From positions 1 through 17,493 of the forward strand of contig JBLYYQ010000053.1 in assembly GCA_048550035.1 (NCBI GenBank): a stretch of 17,493 nucleotides of DNA. Reading direction: 5' to 3'. The notes under the pieces are model-generated. The model did not search any database. It saw only the letters and a program-made list of their open reading frames with translations, and was not told the origin of the DNA. Below, piece by piece: positions 5,664 to 12,954 of the stretch. Source of the stretch: JBLYYQ01 sp048550035 (GTDB lineage Bacteria; Nitrospinota_A; UBA7883; JBLYYQ01). The stretch's first letter is position 1. Every line of letters starts with the position of its first letter. A program made the translations under genes and the position numbers.

Positions 5664-6270
5664 TAAGCACCAAATTCAGATTGAGAAAAAAGAGGGGATA
5701 CTCTTTGTCTTAACGGCACCATCAGGAGCAGGCAAAACCACAGTTGCAAACTTACTAGTCAAGAGCTGCTCTGATCTTGAACGATCAGTTTCATATACCA
5801 CACGCCCGAAACGAGATAGCGAGCAAGATGGAATTGATTACCATTTTGTAGAGGATGATATCTTCTCCAAAATGATAGAAGAAGAGGCTTTCATTGAATG
5901 GGCCAAAGTTCATAATAATTATTATGGCACAAGTTTGAGTCAGGTTAAGTCAAGATTGGCAATGAAGAAAGATCTGATAGCTGTAATTGATATTCAAGGA
6001 GCAGCTTCAATCCGCAAATTAGGGCTAAACTCTACATCAATTTTTTTGATGGCACCATCGTTAGAAGTAATAAAAGAGCGCTTAGCAAAGCGAGGAGATG
6101 TCAGCTCAGATTCAACAAAAGTACGCTTAGCAAACTATAAGCATGAGATGAGTCAAGCGTTGCAATTTGATTACATAGTTATAAATGATAAATTAGATAA
6201 CAGTAAAGCAAGCTTAATTGCAATAGTTGAGGCAGAGCGAAAGCGAGCCTCTAATCTTGATATTATATAG
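5656..6270 (+). CDS. gmk: Guanylate kinase
   Basis: A 204-residue guanylate kinase that phosphorylates GMP to GDP with ATP, essential for guanine nucleotide and (p)ppGpp pools. The P-loop is APSGAGKTT (residues 21-29). The GMP-binding part includes SYTTRPKR (46-53), DGIDYHFV, and FIEWAKVHNNYYGT (79-92), where E82, Y89/Y90 and T92 are the base- and phosphate-contacting positions of the family. AVIDIQGA (109-116) is the Walker B-like strand, and a lid arginine lies in ERLAKRG. The start is a TTG at 5656 inside the yicC end, with a GAGAGCAGG-type site upstream; no in-frame ATG precedes the P-loop, so a non-ATG start is required. It is followed by cobO rather than the rpoZ often found next to gmk. 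Confidence 0.95.
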   Translation: MSDKHQIQIEKKEGILFVLTAPSGAGKTTVANLLVKSCSDLERSVSYTTRPKRDSEQDGIDYHFVEDDIFSKMIEEEAFIEWAKVHNNYYGTSLSQVKSRLAMKKDLIAVIDIQGAASIRKLGLNSTSIFLMAPSLEVIKERLAKRGDVSSDSTKVRLANYKHEMSQALQFDYIVINDKLDNSKASLIAIVEAERKRASNLDII

Positions 6271-6298
6271 ATTTTTTAAAACAGTTACTAGGTGGTAG

Positions 6299-6892
6299 AT
6301 GATTAATAATAAGTTTGGTCAGGTTCAGATATATACAGGTGATGGCAAAGGTAAAACTACTAATAAGTTTGGTCAGGTTCAGATATATACAGGTGATGGC
6401 AAAGGTAAAACTACTGCTGCAACAGGGATAGCCGTTCGTGCTATAGGTCGCGGGTGCAAGGTATTTTTTGGTCAATTTTTAAAAGATGGCAACTCTGGCG
6501 AAATTTTAGCATTGAAAAAGCTAGCGCCTGATAATTTTAAACATGAGGCGTTTGGTTCTGGTGGGTTTCCTTGTTTAGGTATAGAGCCACCAAGAGAGGC
6601 TGATTATATAAGAGCCCAAAATGGACTGGCAAGAATAAAAGAGTCACTTAGATCAGGCGAGTACCAGATGGTAATTGCAGATGAGATTAATGTAGCGATC
6701 AAATGTGGGCTAATTATGGTCTACGATCTAATCAATATTATAGAAGAGAACCGACTCACCTCCGAACTGATTTTAACAGGTCGCTCACTTCATCCTGAAC
6801 TTGCCAAAACTGCAGATTTAATTACTGAGTTTAGGGCAATCAAACACTATTATGAGAAAGGTGTTTTGGCTAGGGAAGGGATTGAAATTTAA
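6299..6892 (+). CDS. cobO: Cob(I)alamin adenosyltransferase (CobO/BtuR type) with duplicated P-loop
   Basis: A CobO/CobA/BtuR-type ATP:corrinoid adenosyltransferase, which adds the 5'-deoxyadenosyl ligand to reduced corrinoids to form adenosylcobalamin. Family features are YTGDGKGKTTAA with its inverted P-loop, AVRAIGRG, FFGQFLKDG, the GE pair after it, FGSGGF, VIADEINVAI (Walker B-like) and LTGR. The protein is 197 residues instead of about 179 because residues 4-21 are repeated exactly as residues 22-39. Walker A therefore occurs at G14-T21 and again at G32-T39. The second copy is followed by the normal helix and is probably the functional one. The ATG at 6299 has AGGTGG only three bases upstream; no start codon exists in the second copy, so the product should carry both. 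The gene lies 28 bases after gmk and eight before the B12-type transporter. Confidence 0.9.
   Translation: MINNKFGQVQIYTGDGKGKTTNKFGQVQIYTGDGKGKTTAATGIAVRAIGRGCKVFFGQFLKDGNSGEILALKKLAPDNFKHEAFGSGGFPCLGIEPPREADYIRAQNGLARIKESLRSGEYQMVIADEINVAIKCGLIMVYDLINIIEENRLTSELILTGRSLHPELAKTADLITEFRAIKHYYEKGVLAREGIEI
6307..6414 (+). repeat. Perfect 54-bp tandem duplication inside cobO
   Basis: Bases 6307-6360 and 6361-6414 are identical over all 54 positions; the match runs one base further and then stops. The period is exactly 18 codons, so the frame is kept. The total lack of substitutions means the event is recent, or that it is an assembly artefact. Confidence 0.95.
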
Positions 6893-6900
6893 AGTGAAAA

Positions 6901-7833
6901 GTGAATAGGTATCTATTTTTAATTATAGGTCTGCTTACTTTCGGAGCAGATTTTGTGGTAGCGAAGGATGTAGTAGCGAAGGATAAAGAAGAGCTCCGAG
7001 TTATTTCGTTATCACCTGCAATTACAGAATCGATTGCAGCGCTCGGGAAACAAAATTTGATAGTAGGGATCTCTGGTTTCGAATCTAATATTGAAGATTA
7101 CAAAGAGGTAGCTATTGTAGGTGCTGTAAATAATCTTAATCTGGAAAAGGTAGTTTCATTGAAGCCAGACTTAATATTCGTTCCAAAATCAATTAAGCTC
7201 AGGCAACTATTTAGATCAGCAGGTATTGATGTTGTATTTTTAGATCAAGCAAGATCAATCGAAATGATTTTAGAGTCGATTAAGGAGTTGGGTCTTCGAT
7301 TAGATGCTAGAGAGGAAGCAGCTTTTATAATTGCTGATATTAATAGACGGTTAAACGCAATAAAGCTGAAGGCTAGCAAACTCAAGAAGAAGAAAGTTTT
7401 AATATCGTTTGGCAGAATGATTGGTGAGCGACCGATTAAGAGTCTCTACTCTGTCTCAAGTGGGAGCTTCATAAACGATATAGCCATAGCTGCAAATGGT
7501 GAGAATGTTTTGTTAGACAGAGTGAATGTTAGCTATCCACTAATCTCTAATGAGCTACTAATGGTATTAAAACCAGATGTTATAATTGAGGTATTAGATC
7601 GTGACTGGCAAAGTGTGGAGTTATCCTCTAGATCTGAGGATATGGTGTCGATAGCACGAGGAGATTGGGATGCTACTTTCGCTGCCAATGTGACATCTAA
7701 TGCACCTGTCAAATTCATTGTGGGTCAAAATATATTATCTCCAAGTCATAAATTTATACTGTTAGTTGAAGATATGTTTGAGAAGATCCATGATCTTTCA
7801 GATGAAACCTCTAAGCTAGTGAAGATAAAATAG
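6901..7833 (+). CDS. btuF: Periplasmic cobalamin-type binding protein of ABC transporter (BtuF-like)
   Basis: A 310-residue exported substrate-binding protein of the TroA/BtuF fold. Residues 1-21 make a Sec signal peptide: N2-R3, a hydrophobic core, then FVVA. A 15-bp tandem duplication doubles the V-V-A-K-D motif, so signal peptidase could cut after A21 or A26. The mature part begins with RVISLSPAITESIAALG and IVGISGF, the classic opening of B12/Fe-siderophore binding proteins, then LEKVVSLKPDLIFVP and a long helix (about residues 120-160) linking the two lobes, and later LLMVLKPDVIIEV. The start is GTG at 6901; the upstream GTG at 6894 is closed by a stop. The adjoining cobO favours a corrinoid substrate, but ferric siderophore or haem cannot be excluded from sequence alone. 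Confidence 0.8.
   Translation: MNRYLFLIIGLLTFGADFVVAKDVVAKDKEELRVISLSPAITESIAALGKQNLIVGISGFESNIEDYKEVAIVGAVNNLNLEKVVSLKPDLIFVPKSIKLRQLFRSAGIDVVFLDQARSIEMILESIKELGLRLDAREEAAFIIADINRRLNAIKLKASKLKKKKVLISFGRMIGERPIKSLYSVSSGSFINDIAIAANGENVLLDRVNVSYPLISNELLMVLKPDVIIEVLDRDWQSVELSSRSEDMVSIARGDWDATFAANVTSNAPVKFIVGQNILSPSHKFILLVEDMFEKIHDLSDETSKLVKIK
6955..6984 (+). repeat. 15-bp tandem duplication in btuF signal-peptide region
   Basis: Two adjacent 15-bp units (6955-6969 and 6970-6984) differ at one base (GTG versus GTA first codon) and encode V-V-A-K-D twice. The unit spans the likely signal peptidase cleavage site. Confidence 0.85.
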
Positions 7834-8649
7834 ATGTTAGAAGCGAACTTAATTTCATTTAACTATGGAACAGGTTTCAAGATCGATAATATCTCATTTA
7901 GAGTTAACGATTGCGAGCTTTTCTATATTGTAGGGCCGAACGGATCTGGCAAGACGACACTATTGAAAATTCTTGCAGGCTTAATAAAATCTCAAGGCGA
8001 GCTTAGAGTAGATAACAGTAGCTATAATAATTTATCGTCTAAAGAGCTAGCAAGGCTTATTTCATACGTACCGCAGAAATTATCGTTCGGATTAGAGCTA
8101 ATAGTTAAAGATTATATTGCGATGGGACGCTATGCATATCAGCGTCGTTTTGCACCTATGAGCAAAGATGATAAAGATTTCATCAATCAGGCAATCGAGC
8201 TAACCGATGTAGCCGAGTTTTTAGATCGACCTATCCAGACATTGTCAGAAGGTGAAAAGAGTAAAGTATTGATAGCTGCCACAATCTGCCAGAATTCGAA
8301 GATTATTTTGCTAGACGAACCGACCGCTCATCTTGACCTAAAATCTTCATGCGAGATTTTAAAACTGTTGGTTAATCTTAAGAATAATAGTAAAAAAACG
8401 ATTGTAGTTGTAACACATGATCTAAATCAGGCTGCACTATTTGCTGATAGGGTACTAGGGATAAGAGAAGGTGAAAATCGGTTTTTAGGTAGTGCAGATG
8501 GACTAATAGATAATAGGGTACTCATTAATATATATCATCGTAAATTTAATATTACCTACCATCCTCTGACCAATCAAAAGTTGGTAGCACCAGATAGCAT
8601 ACAAGATATATTTAATGTAGCCCTAACAGGAGCTAAGGTAGGAAGCTAA
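7834..8649 (+). CDS. btuD: ABC transporter ATP-binding protein (BtuD-like)
   Basis: A 271-residue ATPase of the FecE/BtuD class, powering the importer formed with its two neighbours at the inner membrane. Walker A is GPNGSGKT (residues 34-41), the Q-loop glutamine is Q81 in YVPQ, the ABC signature is LSEGE (137-141), Walker B runs IILLDEP with D161 and E162, the D-loop is AHLD, and the H-loop histidine is H195 in VTHD. The signature has E where LSGGE is standard; LSEGE is a common accepted variant. About 40 residues follow the core and are not recognised. The ATG directly abuts the btuF stop codon (no spacer), so translation is expected to be coupled. Confidence 0.88.
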   Translation: MLEANLISFNYGTGFKIDNISFRVNDCELFYIVGPNGSGKTTLLKILAGLIKSQGELRVDNSSYNNLSSKELARLISYVPQKLSFGLELIVKDYIAMGRYAYQRRFAPMSKDDKDFINQAIELTDVAEFLDRPIQTLSEGEKSKVLIAATICQNSKIILLDEPTAHLDLKSSCEILKLLVNLKNNSKKTIVVVTHDLNQAALFADRVLGIREGENRFLGSADGLIDNRVLINIYHRKFNITYHPLTNQKLVAPDSIQDIFNVALTGAKVGS

Positions 8650-9639
8650 ATGCGAAATCGATCCCTCTATCTAGGGTTAATAATATCATTGACGCCAGTT
8701 ATAATGCTAGGATCATTGATGTTTGGTGGGGTAACACTCCCATTAGTAGATATATTAGCATTTGATGATGAAGTGATTCGCAAAATCATTTTAGATATCA
8801 GAATTCCTCGGATGTTATTAGCTTTTTTAGCAGGTGGCGGATTGGCCCTTGCAGGGTTGAATTATCAGATTCTGTTTCAAAATCCATTAGCGACCCCATT
8901 TACATTAGGGATAGCATCAGGAGCCGCATTAGGAGCTGCGTCAGTAATAATTTTTAATCTCAGCTATACAGTTTTCTTTGTATCAACGGTTAATATAGGA
9001 GCATTCGTAGGTGGATTAATAGCCTTACTTTTCCTCTATTTGGTAGCGATCTGTTGGAATCTTAGTTCAATCACAGGACTTCTGTTAGCAGGAGTTGCAT
9101 TAAGTTTTATATTTAGTAGCTTAAATACGGCACTCCATTATATTGCCGACTACAATCAGGTTTATATGATTGTAAGATGGCTGATGGGTAAGATTGTAAC
9201 TTTTGGCTACCAAGATATTGTAATCGTTCTCTTTTTCGTAACGACTCTATTTTTGATTACACTCTTTTATTCGTCTGAATTGGATCTATTTTTATCAGGA
9301 GAAACGATAGCGACAACTAGGGGTGTTAAGATAAAAGCGGTTCGCAACATTATTTTAATTATGACCTCACTTACAGTAGGGGCGATAGTATCATTAACAG
9401 GTCCGATCGCATTTGTTGGTATGATGGCTCCACATATTGTTCGTCTTGTGATAGGGTATCAGACCAAATTCTTAATGGTAGGTACATTTTTTTTTGGTGG
9501 GATATTGCTAGTGATATCTGATATTGTTGCAAAGACAGTGATAGCTCCGGCAGAAATACCGGTAGGGATTGTTACTTCATTATTAGGTGGTCCATTCTTT
9601 CTATGGCTATTAAAGCGGAAAGTTGGCTGTTATCATTAA
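8650..9639 (+). CDS. btuC: FecCD-family ABC permease (BtuC-like)
   Basis: A 329-residue multi-spanning permease of the FecCD family, normally ten helices and working as a homodimer that passes the substrate through the inner membrane. Family motifs seen are RIPRMLLAFLAGGGLALAG, QNPLATPFTLGI, the ASGAALGA stretch, GLLLAGVALSF, RWLMG, and the C-terminal SLTGPIAFVGMMAPHIVR with the coupling-helix region, then AEIPVGIVTSLLGGPFFLWLL. Its length is that of intact members. The ATG abuts the btuD stop with no spacer. The binding protein-ATPase-permease set is thus complete; no outer-membrane BtuB-type receptor gene is in the window, nor is there space for a cobalamin riboswitch ahead of the set. Confidence 0.88.
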   Translation: MRNRSLYLGLIISLTPVIMLGSLMFGGVTLPLVDILAFDDEVIRKIILDIRIPRMLLAFLAGGGLALAGLNYQILFQNPLATPFTLGIASGAALGAASVIIFNLSYTVFFVSTVNIGAFVGGLIALLFLYLVAICWNLSSITGLLLAGVALSFIFSSLNTALHYIADYNQVYMIVRWLMGKIVTFGYQDIVIVLFFVTTLFLITLFYSSELDLFLSGETIATTRGVKIKAVRNIILIMTSLTVGAIVSLTGPIAFVGMMAPHIVRLVIGYQTKFLMVGTFFFGGILLVISDIVAKTVIAPAEIPVGIVTSLLGGPFFLWLLKRKVGCYH

Positions 9640-9671
9640 AGCTAGTGATGAATTGAAAGGTTAAGTACAAG

Positions 9672-10190
9672 TTGAAGATGCAAGGATTAATATTGCCAAC
9701 ATTAGTGATGGCGACTTTTGCGATAATATTATTGAGCTATGGTTATTCTAGAGGAGATGGTTCGCATGTTGCTGGTGTAAAGTATGCTCTAAACTTCACA
9801 TGGAAGGTAATTCCTCTGTTGATATTTGCATTTTTGATAGCAGGGATGGCAAATAGCTTACTACCTCCTGATGCAGTAAAAGATTGGATAGGTGATAATT
9901 CTGGGATAAAAGGTATAGCGCTAGGAACATTAGCAGGAGCTCTAACCCCAGGCGGTCCGATGCTCTGCTTGCCAATTGCAGCAGGATTAGCAAGTTCAGG
10001 AGCGGCGATCGGAGCGGTGGTAGCTTATCTAACGGCGTGGTCACTTTACTCGTTGCCACGTGTATTTATGGAAATTGGGATATTGGGCTGGAAATTAGCA
10101 GGTATCAGGCTGATTGTTGTCTTAATATTTGCACCAATTGCAGGTCTAATAGCCCAAACAGTTTTTGGATATGTTAGTATTAGAGAATAA
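9672..10190 (+). CDS. Small permease, ArsP_1/DUF318-like half-length protein
   Basis: A 172-residue membrane protein with about five predicted helices (roughly residues 7-25, 45-64, 79-100, 104-125, 143-167). The segment from about residue 75 to 130, with LAGALTPGGPMLCLPIAAGL and LTAWSLYSLPR, resembles one half of the ArsP_1 (DUF318/UPF0718) permeases, which usually have two such halves in about 300 residues. This by-eye match suggests a stand-alone half that could dimerise. It begins with TTG at 9672, with AAAGG eleven bases upstream; the ATG at 9678 is the alternative. It lies 32 bases after btuC and 26 before the VOC gene, so it is co-transcribed with the transporter genes. The substrate is unknown; a metal or metal-complex link is only suggested by context. 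Confidence 0.7.
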   Translation: MKMQGLILPTLVMATFAIILLSYGYSRGDGSHVAGVKYALNFTWKVIPLLIFAFLIAGMANSLLPPDAVKDWIGDNSGIKGIALGTLAGALTPGGPMLCLPIAAGLASSGAAIGAVVAYLTAWSLYSLPRVFMEIGILGWKLAGIRLIVVLIFAPIAGLIAQTVFGYVSIRE

Positions 10191-10216
10191 AAATTTAAAA
10201 TCAAGATAGGTTTAGT

Positions 10217-10684
10217 ATGCAAATAACTTACAAGAGTTCAACAATATTTGTTTCAAATATTGCAAGCTCACGCTGGTTTTATGAGACAGTGCTTGGGCTA
10301 GTTCCAACGATTGATGCCAACAATTATGTAGCTTATGAAGGGGGAGTTGCTATTTGGCTACAGAGCATAGCAGGCGAAGCAATTCATGGAGAGCCATATG
10401 TAGGGGATCTAGGATCCAACAATTTTGAGCTTTACTTTGAAACTGAGCATCTTGACATGGCATGGAAGAAGATGGAAGAAATTGGGGTAAAAGTTCACAG
10501 CAAAGTAGAAGAGCACCCTTGGGGGCAGCGCTCCTTTAGATTATATGATCCAGATGACTATATTGTGGAGATAGGAGAATCTATGGGTAGCGTTGTAATT
10601 AGGTTAAACAAGAGTATGTCGGTTGAAGAGATTAGCAAGAAGACATATTTATCCAAAGAAGCAATTAGTAATTATCTGAAATGA
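10217..10684 (+). CDS. VOC-superfamily (glyoxalase/bleomycin-resistance fold) protein with C-terminal helical tail
   Basis: A 155-residue protein. Residues 1-120 form a VOC fold with two beta-alpha-beta-beta-beta modules: the opening STIFVSNIASSRWFYETVLGL, and the closing WGQRSFRLYDPDDYIVEIGE. Potential metal ligands are E71, H100 and E118; the first-module ligand expected near residue 9-11 is not a histidine or acid, so metal binding and activity are uncertain. Residues 124-155 form an extra helical tail (SVEEISKKTYLSKEAISNYLK) that reads like a short helix-turn-helix, a combination I recall from other small VOC proteins. A role in detoxification or ligand sensing cannot be decided. It is the last gene of the long operon that starts with ridA; its ATG follows AGATAGG by six bases. 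Confidence 0.75.
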   Translation: MQITYKSSTIFVSNIASSRWFYETVLGLVPTIDANNYVAYEGGVAIWLQSIAGEAIHGEPYVGDLGSNNFELYFETEHLDMAWKKMEEIGVKVHSKVEEHPWGQRSFRLYDPDDYIVEIGESMGSVVIRLNKSMSVEEISKKTYLSKEAISNYLK

Positions 10685-10701
10685 TTAGTAACTTTTATCA
10701 A

Positions 10702-10721
10702 TAACTAAACAAAATTAGTTA
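10702..10721. promoter_or_regulatory. Inverted repeat TAACTAA/TTAGTTA
   Basis: Seven-base perfect arms separated by six bases, 18 bases after the VOC stop. On the + strand it is followed by a run of A, not T, so it does not look like an intrinsic terminator for the upstream operon; it could be an operator for sucC. Confidence 0.3.
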
Positions 10722-10760
10722 AAAAAAGAGATTAATAACTGAAAATAATCGCTGTTTTTG

Positions 10761-10788
10761 TTGTAATAACTGATAAATTTGTTATATT
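10761..10788 (+). promoter_or_regulatory. Candidate sigma70-type promoter of the suc-kor-ndk operon
   Basis: TTGTAA (10761-10766), 16-bp spacer, TATATT (10783-10788, 5 of 6 to consensus). It lies in the only sizeable gap before sucC (187 bp). Transcription would start about 75 bases before the sucC TTG, leaving room for the hairpin at 10825-10854 in the leader. Confidence 0.45.
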
Positions 10789-10824
10789 TAATTGTCATTT
10801 CACTTTATGTTGATTTAGACAGAG

Positions 10825-10854
10825 GATCAGTTTTTCTTACAAATTCAACTGATT
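10825..10854 (+). promoter_or_regulatory. Leader hairpin directly before the sucC ribosome-binding site
   Basis: ATCAGTT (10826-10832) pairs with AACTGAT (10847-10853) across a 14-base loop, with a possible G-T closing pair. The strong AAGGGGAGGG ribosome-binding site begins immediately after. A role in leader stability or access to the ribosome-binding site is inference. Confidence 0.3.
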
Positions 10855-10871
10855 AAGGGGAGGGAATTAGT

Positions 10872-12050
10872 TTGAACGTTCATGAATACCAAGCAAAAGC
10901 GGTAATAAGAAGTTTCAATGCCAAGACACCAAATGGTGTTGTTTTAGAAGATATATCAGGTAATAAGTTAAGCGAGGTAGTCTCTCAGTTTGGCTTGCCA
11001 TTAGTAGTTAAAGGGCAGATCCATGCAGGTGGTCGAGGCAAGGGAGGCGGAGTTAAAGTTGTCGATTCTGAAGCGAAATTAGAAGAGGCAGCCAATGCTA
11101 TTTTAGGGATGACTTTAGTCACAAATCAGACAGGTCCAGCAGGGAAGAAAGTCAGGAAACTTCTGATTGAAGCGGGTCTAAATATTAAAAGAGAGCTCTA
11201 TCTTGGAGTTGTAATTGATAGAACCAAATCACTCCCTTGCGTTATGGTCTCAGAAGAGGGTGGAGTTGAGATTGAAGAGGTTGCAGAGCATAGTCCTGAG
11301 AAGATATACAAGGTATGGGTTGATCCTATAGTTTCTCTGATGCCGTCACAAGCAAGAGAGCTAGCATTCTTCCTAAATTTAAAAGGAGCGGCGCTAGCGA
11401 GCGGGATAAAAATTATCCAATCACTGTATAAAGCATTTGAAGCAAACGATGCATCATTAATGGAGATTAATCCATTAGTTGAAACCTCAGATGGTGATAT
11501 TGTTGCCCTAGATTGCAAGATAAGTTTTGATGATAATAGCCTATTTCGTCAAGCAGATATAGTGAAATTCAGAGATATTCATGAAGAAGAGGAGCTAGAG
11601 CTAGAGGCATCGAAGTATGATCTTAACTATATAAAGCTAGATGGAGAGATCGGATGTATGGTAAATGGAGCTGGTTTAGCGATGGCGACTATGGATATTA
11701 TTAAGATAGAGGGTGGCGAGCCTGCAAATTTTTTAGATGTTGGTGGCGGAGCGAGTGCGGAGCAGATTGAAAATGCATTTAAAATAATATTGGCAGACAA
11801 GGCTGTGAAAGCAATCTTTATAAATATTTTTGGCGGTATTTTGCGATGTGATCGTTTAGCACATGGGATAGTAAATGCTGCAAAAAATATTACAATAGAT
11901 ATCCCTGTCATTATCAGGATGGAAGGGACAAACATAAAAGAGGGTGCCGAGATATTAAAAGCAAGCGATTTTGATTTTATTGTGGCTGATAGCATGAAAG
12001 ATGGTGCTCGTAAAGCGGTAGCGTCGCTAGGGCGAAGGAGTGATAAATGA
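10872..12050 (+). CDS. sucC: Succinyl-CoA synthetase beta subunit (ADP/GDP-forming)
   Basis: A 392-residue SucC of normal length, the ATP-grasp nucleotide- and succinate-binding subunit that pairs with SucD to interconvert succinyl-CoA and succinate with nucleotide phosphorylation. The N-terminus MNVHEYQAK is the family signature. KGQIHAGGRGKGGGV (47-61) holds the nucleotide-binding glycine loop. MEINPLV with E198 and N200, and D214, are the magnesium-nucleotide ligands. DVGGGAS and NIFGGILRCD lie in the C-terminal CoA-ligase domain. The start is TTG at 10872, chosen because the signature begins there and the very strong AAGGGGAGGG site lies about seven bases upstream. Its stop overlaps the sucD ATG (ATGA) as expected for a 1:1 complex. 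It heads the suc-kor-ndk operon. Confidence 0.97.
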   Translation: MNVHEYQAKAVIRSFNAKTPNGVVLEDISGNKLSEVVSQFGLPLVVKGQIHAGGRGKGGGVKVVDSEAKLEEAANAILGMTLVTNQTGPAGKKVRKLLIEAGLNIKRELYLGVVIDRTKSLPCVMVSEEGGVEIEEVAEHSPEKIYKVWVDPIVSLMPSQARELAFFLNLKGAALASGIKIIQSLYKAFEANDASLMEINPLVETSDGDIVALDCKISFDDNSLFRQADIVKFRDIHEEEELELEASKYDLNYIKLDGEIGCMVNGAGLAMATMDIIKIEGGEPANFLDVGGGASAEQIENAFKIILADKAVKAIFINIFGGILRCDRLAHGIVNAAKNITIDIPVIIRMEGTNIKEGAEILKASDFDFIVADSMKDGARKAVASLGRRSDK

Positions 12051-12916
12051 GTATATTATTAGATGAGTCAACAAGATTGATAGTACAAGGAATTACAGGC
12101 AAGGAAGGCTCTTTTCATGCTTTAGGTTGTAAAGAATATTCAGATATTTTAGTAGGTGGAGTAACACCTGGCAAAGGGGGTGAAACTGTTGCAGGGGTTC
12201 CAGTTTTTAATACAGTCAAAGAAGCGAAGAAGAGGACCGATGCAAATGCGACAATGATATTTGTTCCACCTCCATTTGCAGCAGATGCTATCCATGAAGC
12301 GTTGGATGCAAAGATTGATTTAATAGTCTGCATTACAGAAGGTATTCCAGTTCTGGATATGATTAAAATCAAGCGTTTATTACGAGGTCATGGTCCAAGA
12401 CTTGTCGGGCCTAACTGTCCTGGAGTCATTACGCCAGGTAAAGCTAAGATAGGTATTATGCCAGGCCATATCCATAGTGCTGGTCCTGTTGGAGTAGTAT
12501 CTAGATCAGGGACATTGACATATGAGGTAGTAGGTCAGCTGCAAGAGTTGAACATAGGTCAGTCTACAGTTGTTGGTATTGGAGGAGATCCAGTTAGCGG
12601 ACTAAGCTTTACAGATGTAATCAAGCTGTTCAATGAAGATGATCAAACAGAATTGATCTGTATGATTGGCGAGATAGGTGGTGAGGCAGAAGAGGCAGCA
12701 GCCGCTTATATAAAGAAGCATGTAAGTAAACCGGTAGTAGGTTTTATAGCAGGACAGACCGCTCCTCCAGGGAGGAGGATGGGTCATGCAGGAGCGATTA
12801 TATCAGGTGGGAAAGGGACAGCAAAAGAGAAGATACGAATATTACAAGAATCGAACGTAACAGTTGTAACATCGCCTGCTGATTTAGGTCATACTATTGC
12901 AGGCAAACTTAATTAA
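12047..12916 (+). CDS. sucD: Succinyl-CoA synthetase alpha subunit
   Basis: A 289-residue SucD, the usual length, carrying the CoA-binding Rossmann domain and the phosphorylated histidine. Seen are VQGITGKEGSFHA (13-25), GVTPGKGG (38-45), the FVPPPFAADAI segment, RLVGPNCPGVI (118-128), VSRSGTLTYE and IGGDP (178-182). The catalytic histidine is H247 in RRMGHAGAIISGGKGTA, the transient phosphohistidine that shuttles between the subunits. GAAGGAG (12034-12040) precedes the ATG, which overlaps the sucC stop. In the oxidative direction it yields succinate and ATP or GTP; in the reductive TCA direction it activates succinate for the KorAB enzyme encoded next. Confidence 0.97.
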   Translation: MSILLDESTRLIVQGITGKEGSFHALGCKEYSDILVGGVTPGKGGETVAGVPVFNTVKEAKKRTDANATMIFVPPPFAADAIHEALDAKIDLIVCITEGIPVLDMIKIKRLLRGHGPRLVGPNCPGVITPGKAKIGIMPGHIHSAGPVGVVSRSGTLTYEVVGQLQELNIGQSTVVGIGGDPVSGLSFTDVIKLFNEDDQTELICMIGEIGGEAEEAAAAYIKKHVSKPVVGFIAGQTAPPGRRMGHAGAIISGGKGTAKEKIRILQESNVTVVTSPADLGHTIAGKLN

Positions 12917-12954
12917 CTATTTTGGTATACAAATAATTTCGTAAGGGGATTGAC

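Noticed and set aside
6271..6298. Cobalamin riboswitch before cobO
   Set aside because: The gap is 28 bases, far too short for the ~200-base aptamer, and nothing resembling its conserved core is seen.
10702..10731. Inverted repeat after the VOC gene as an intrinsic terminator
   Set aside because: On the transcribed + strand the stem is followed by A residues, not U; kept only as a possible operator.
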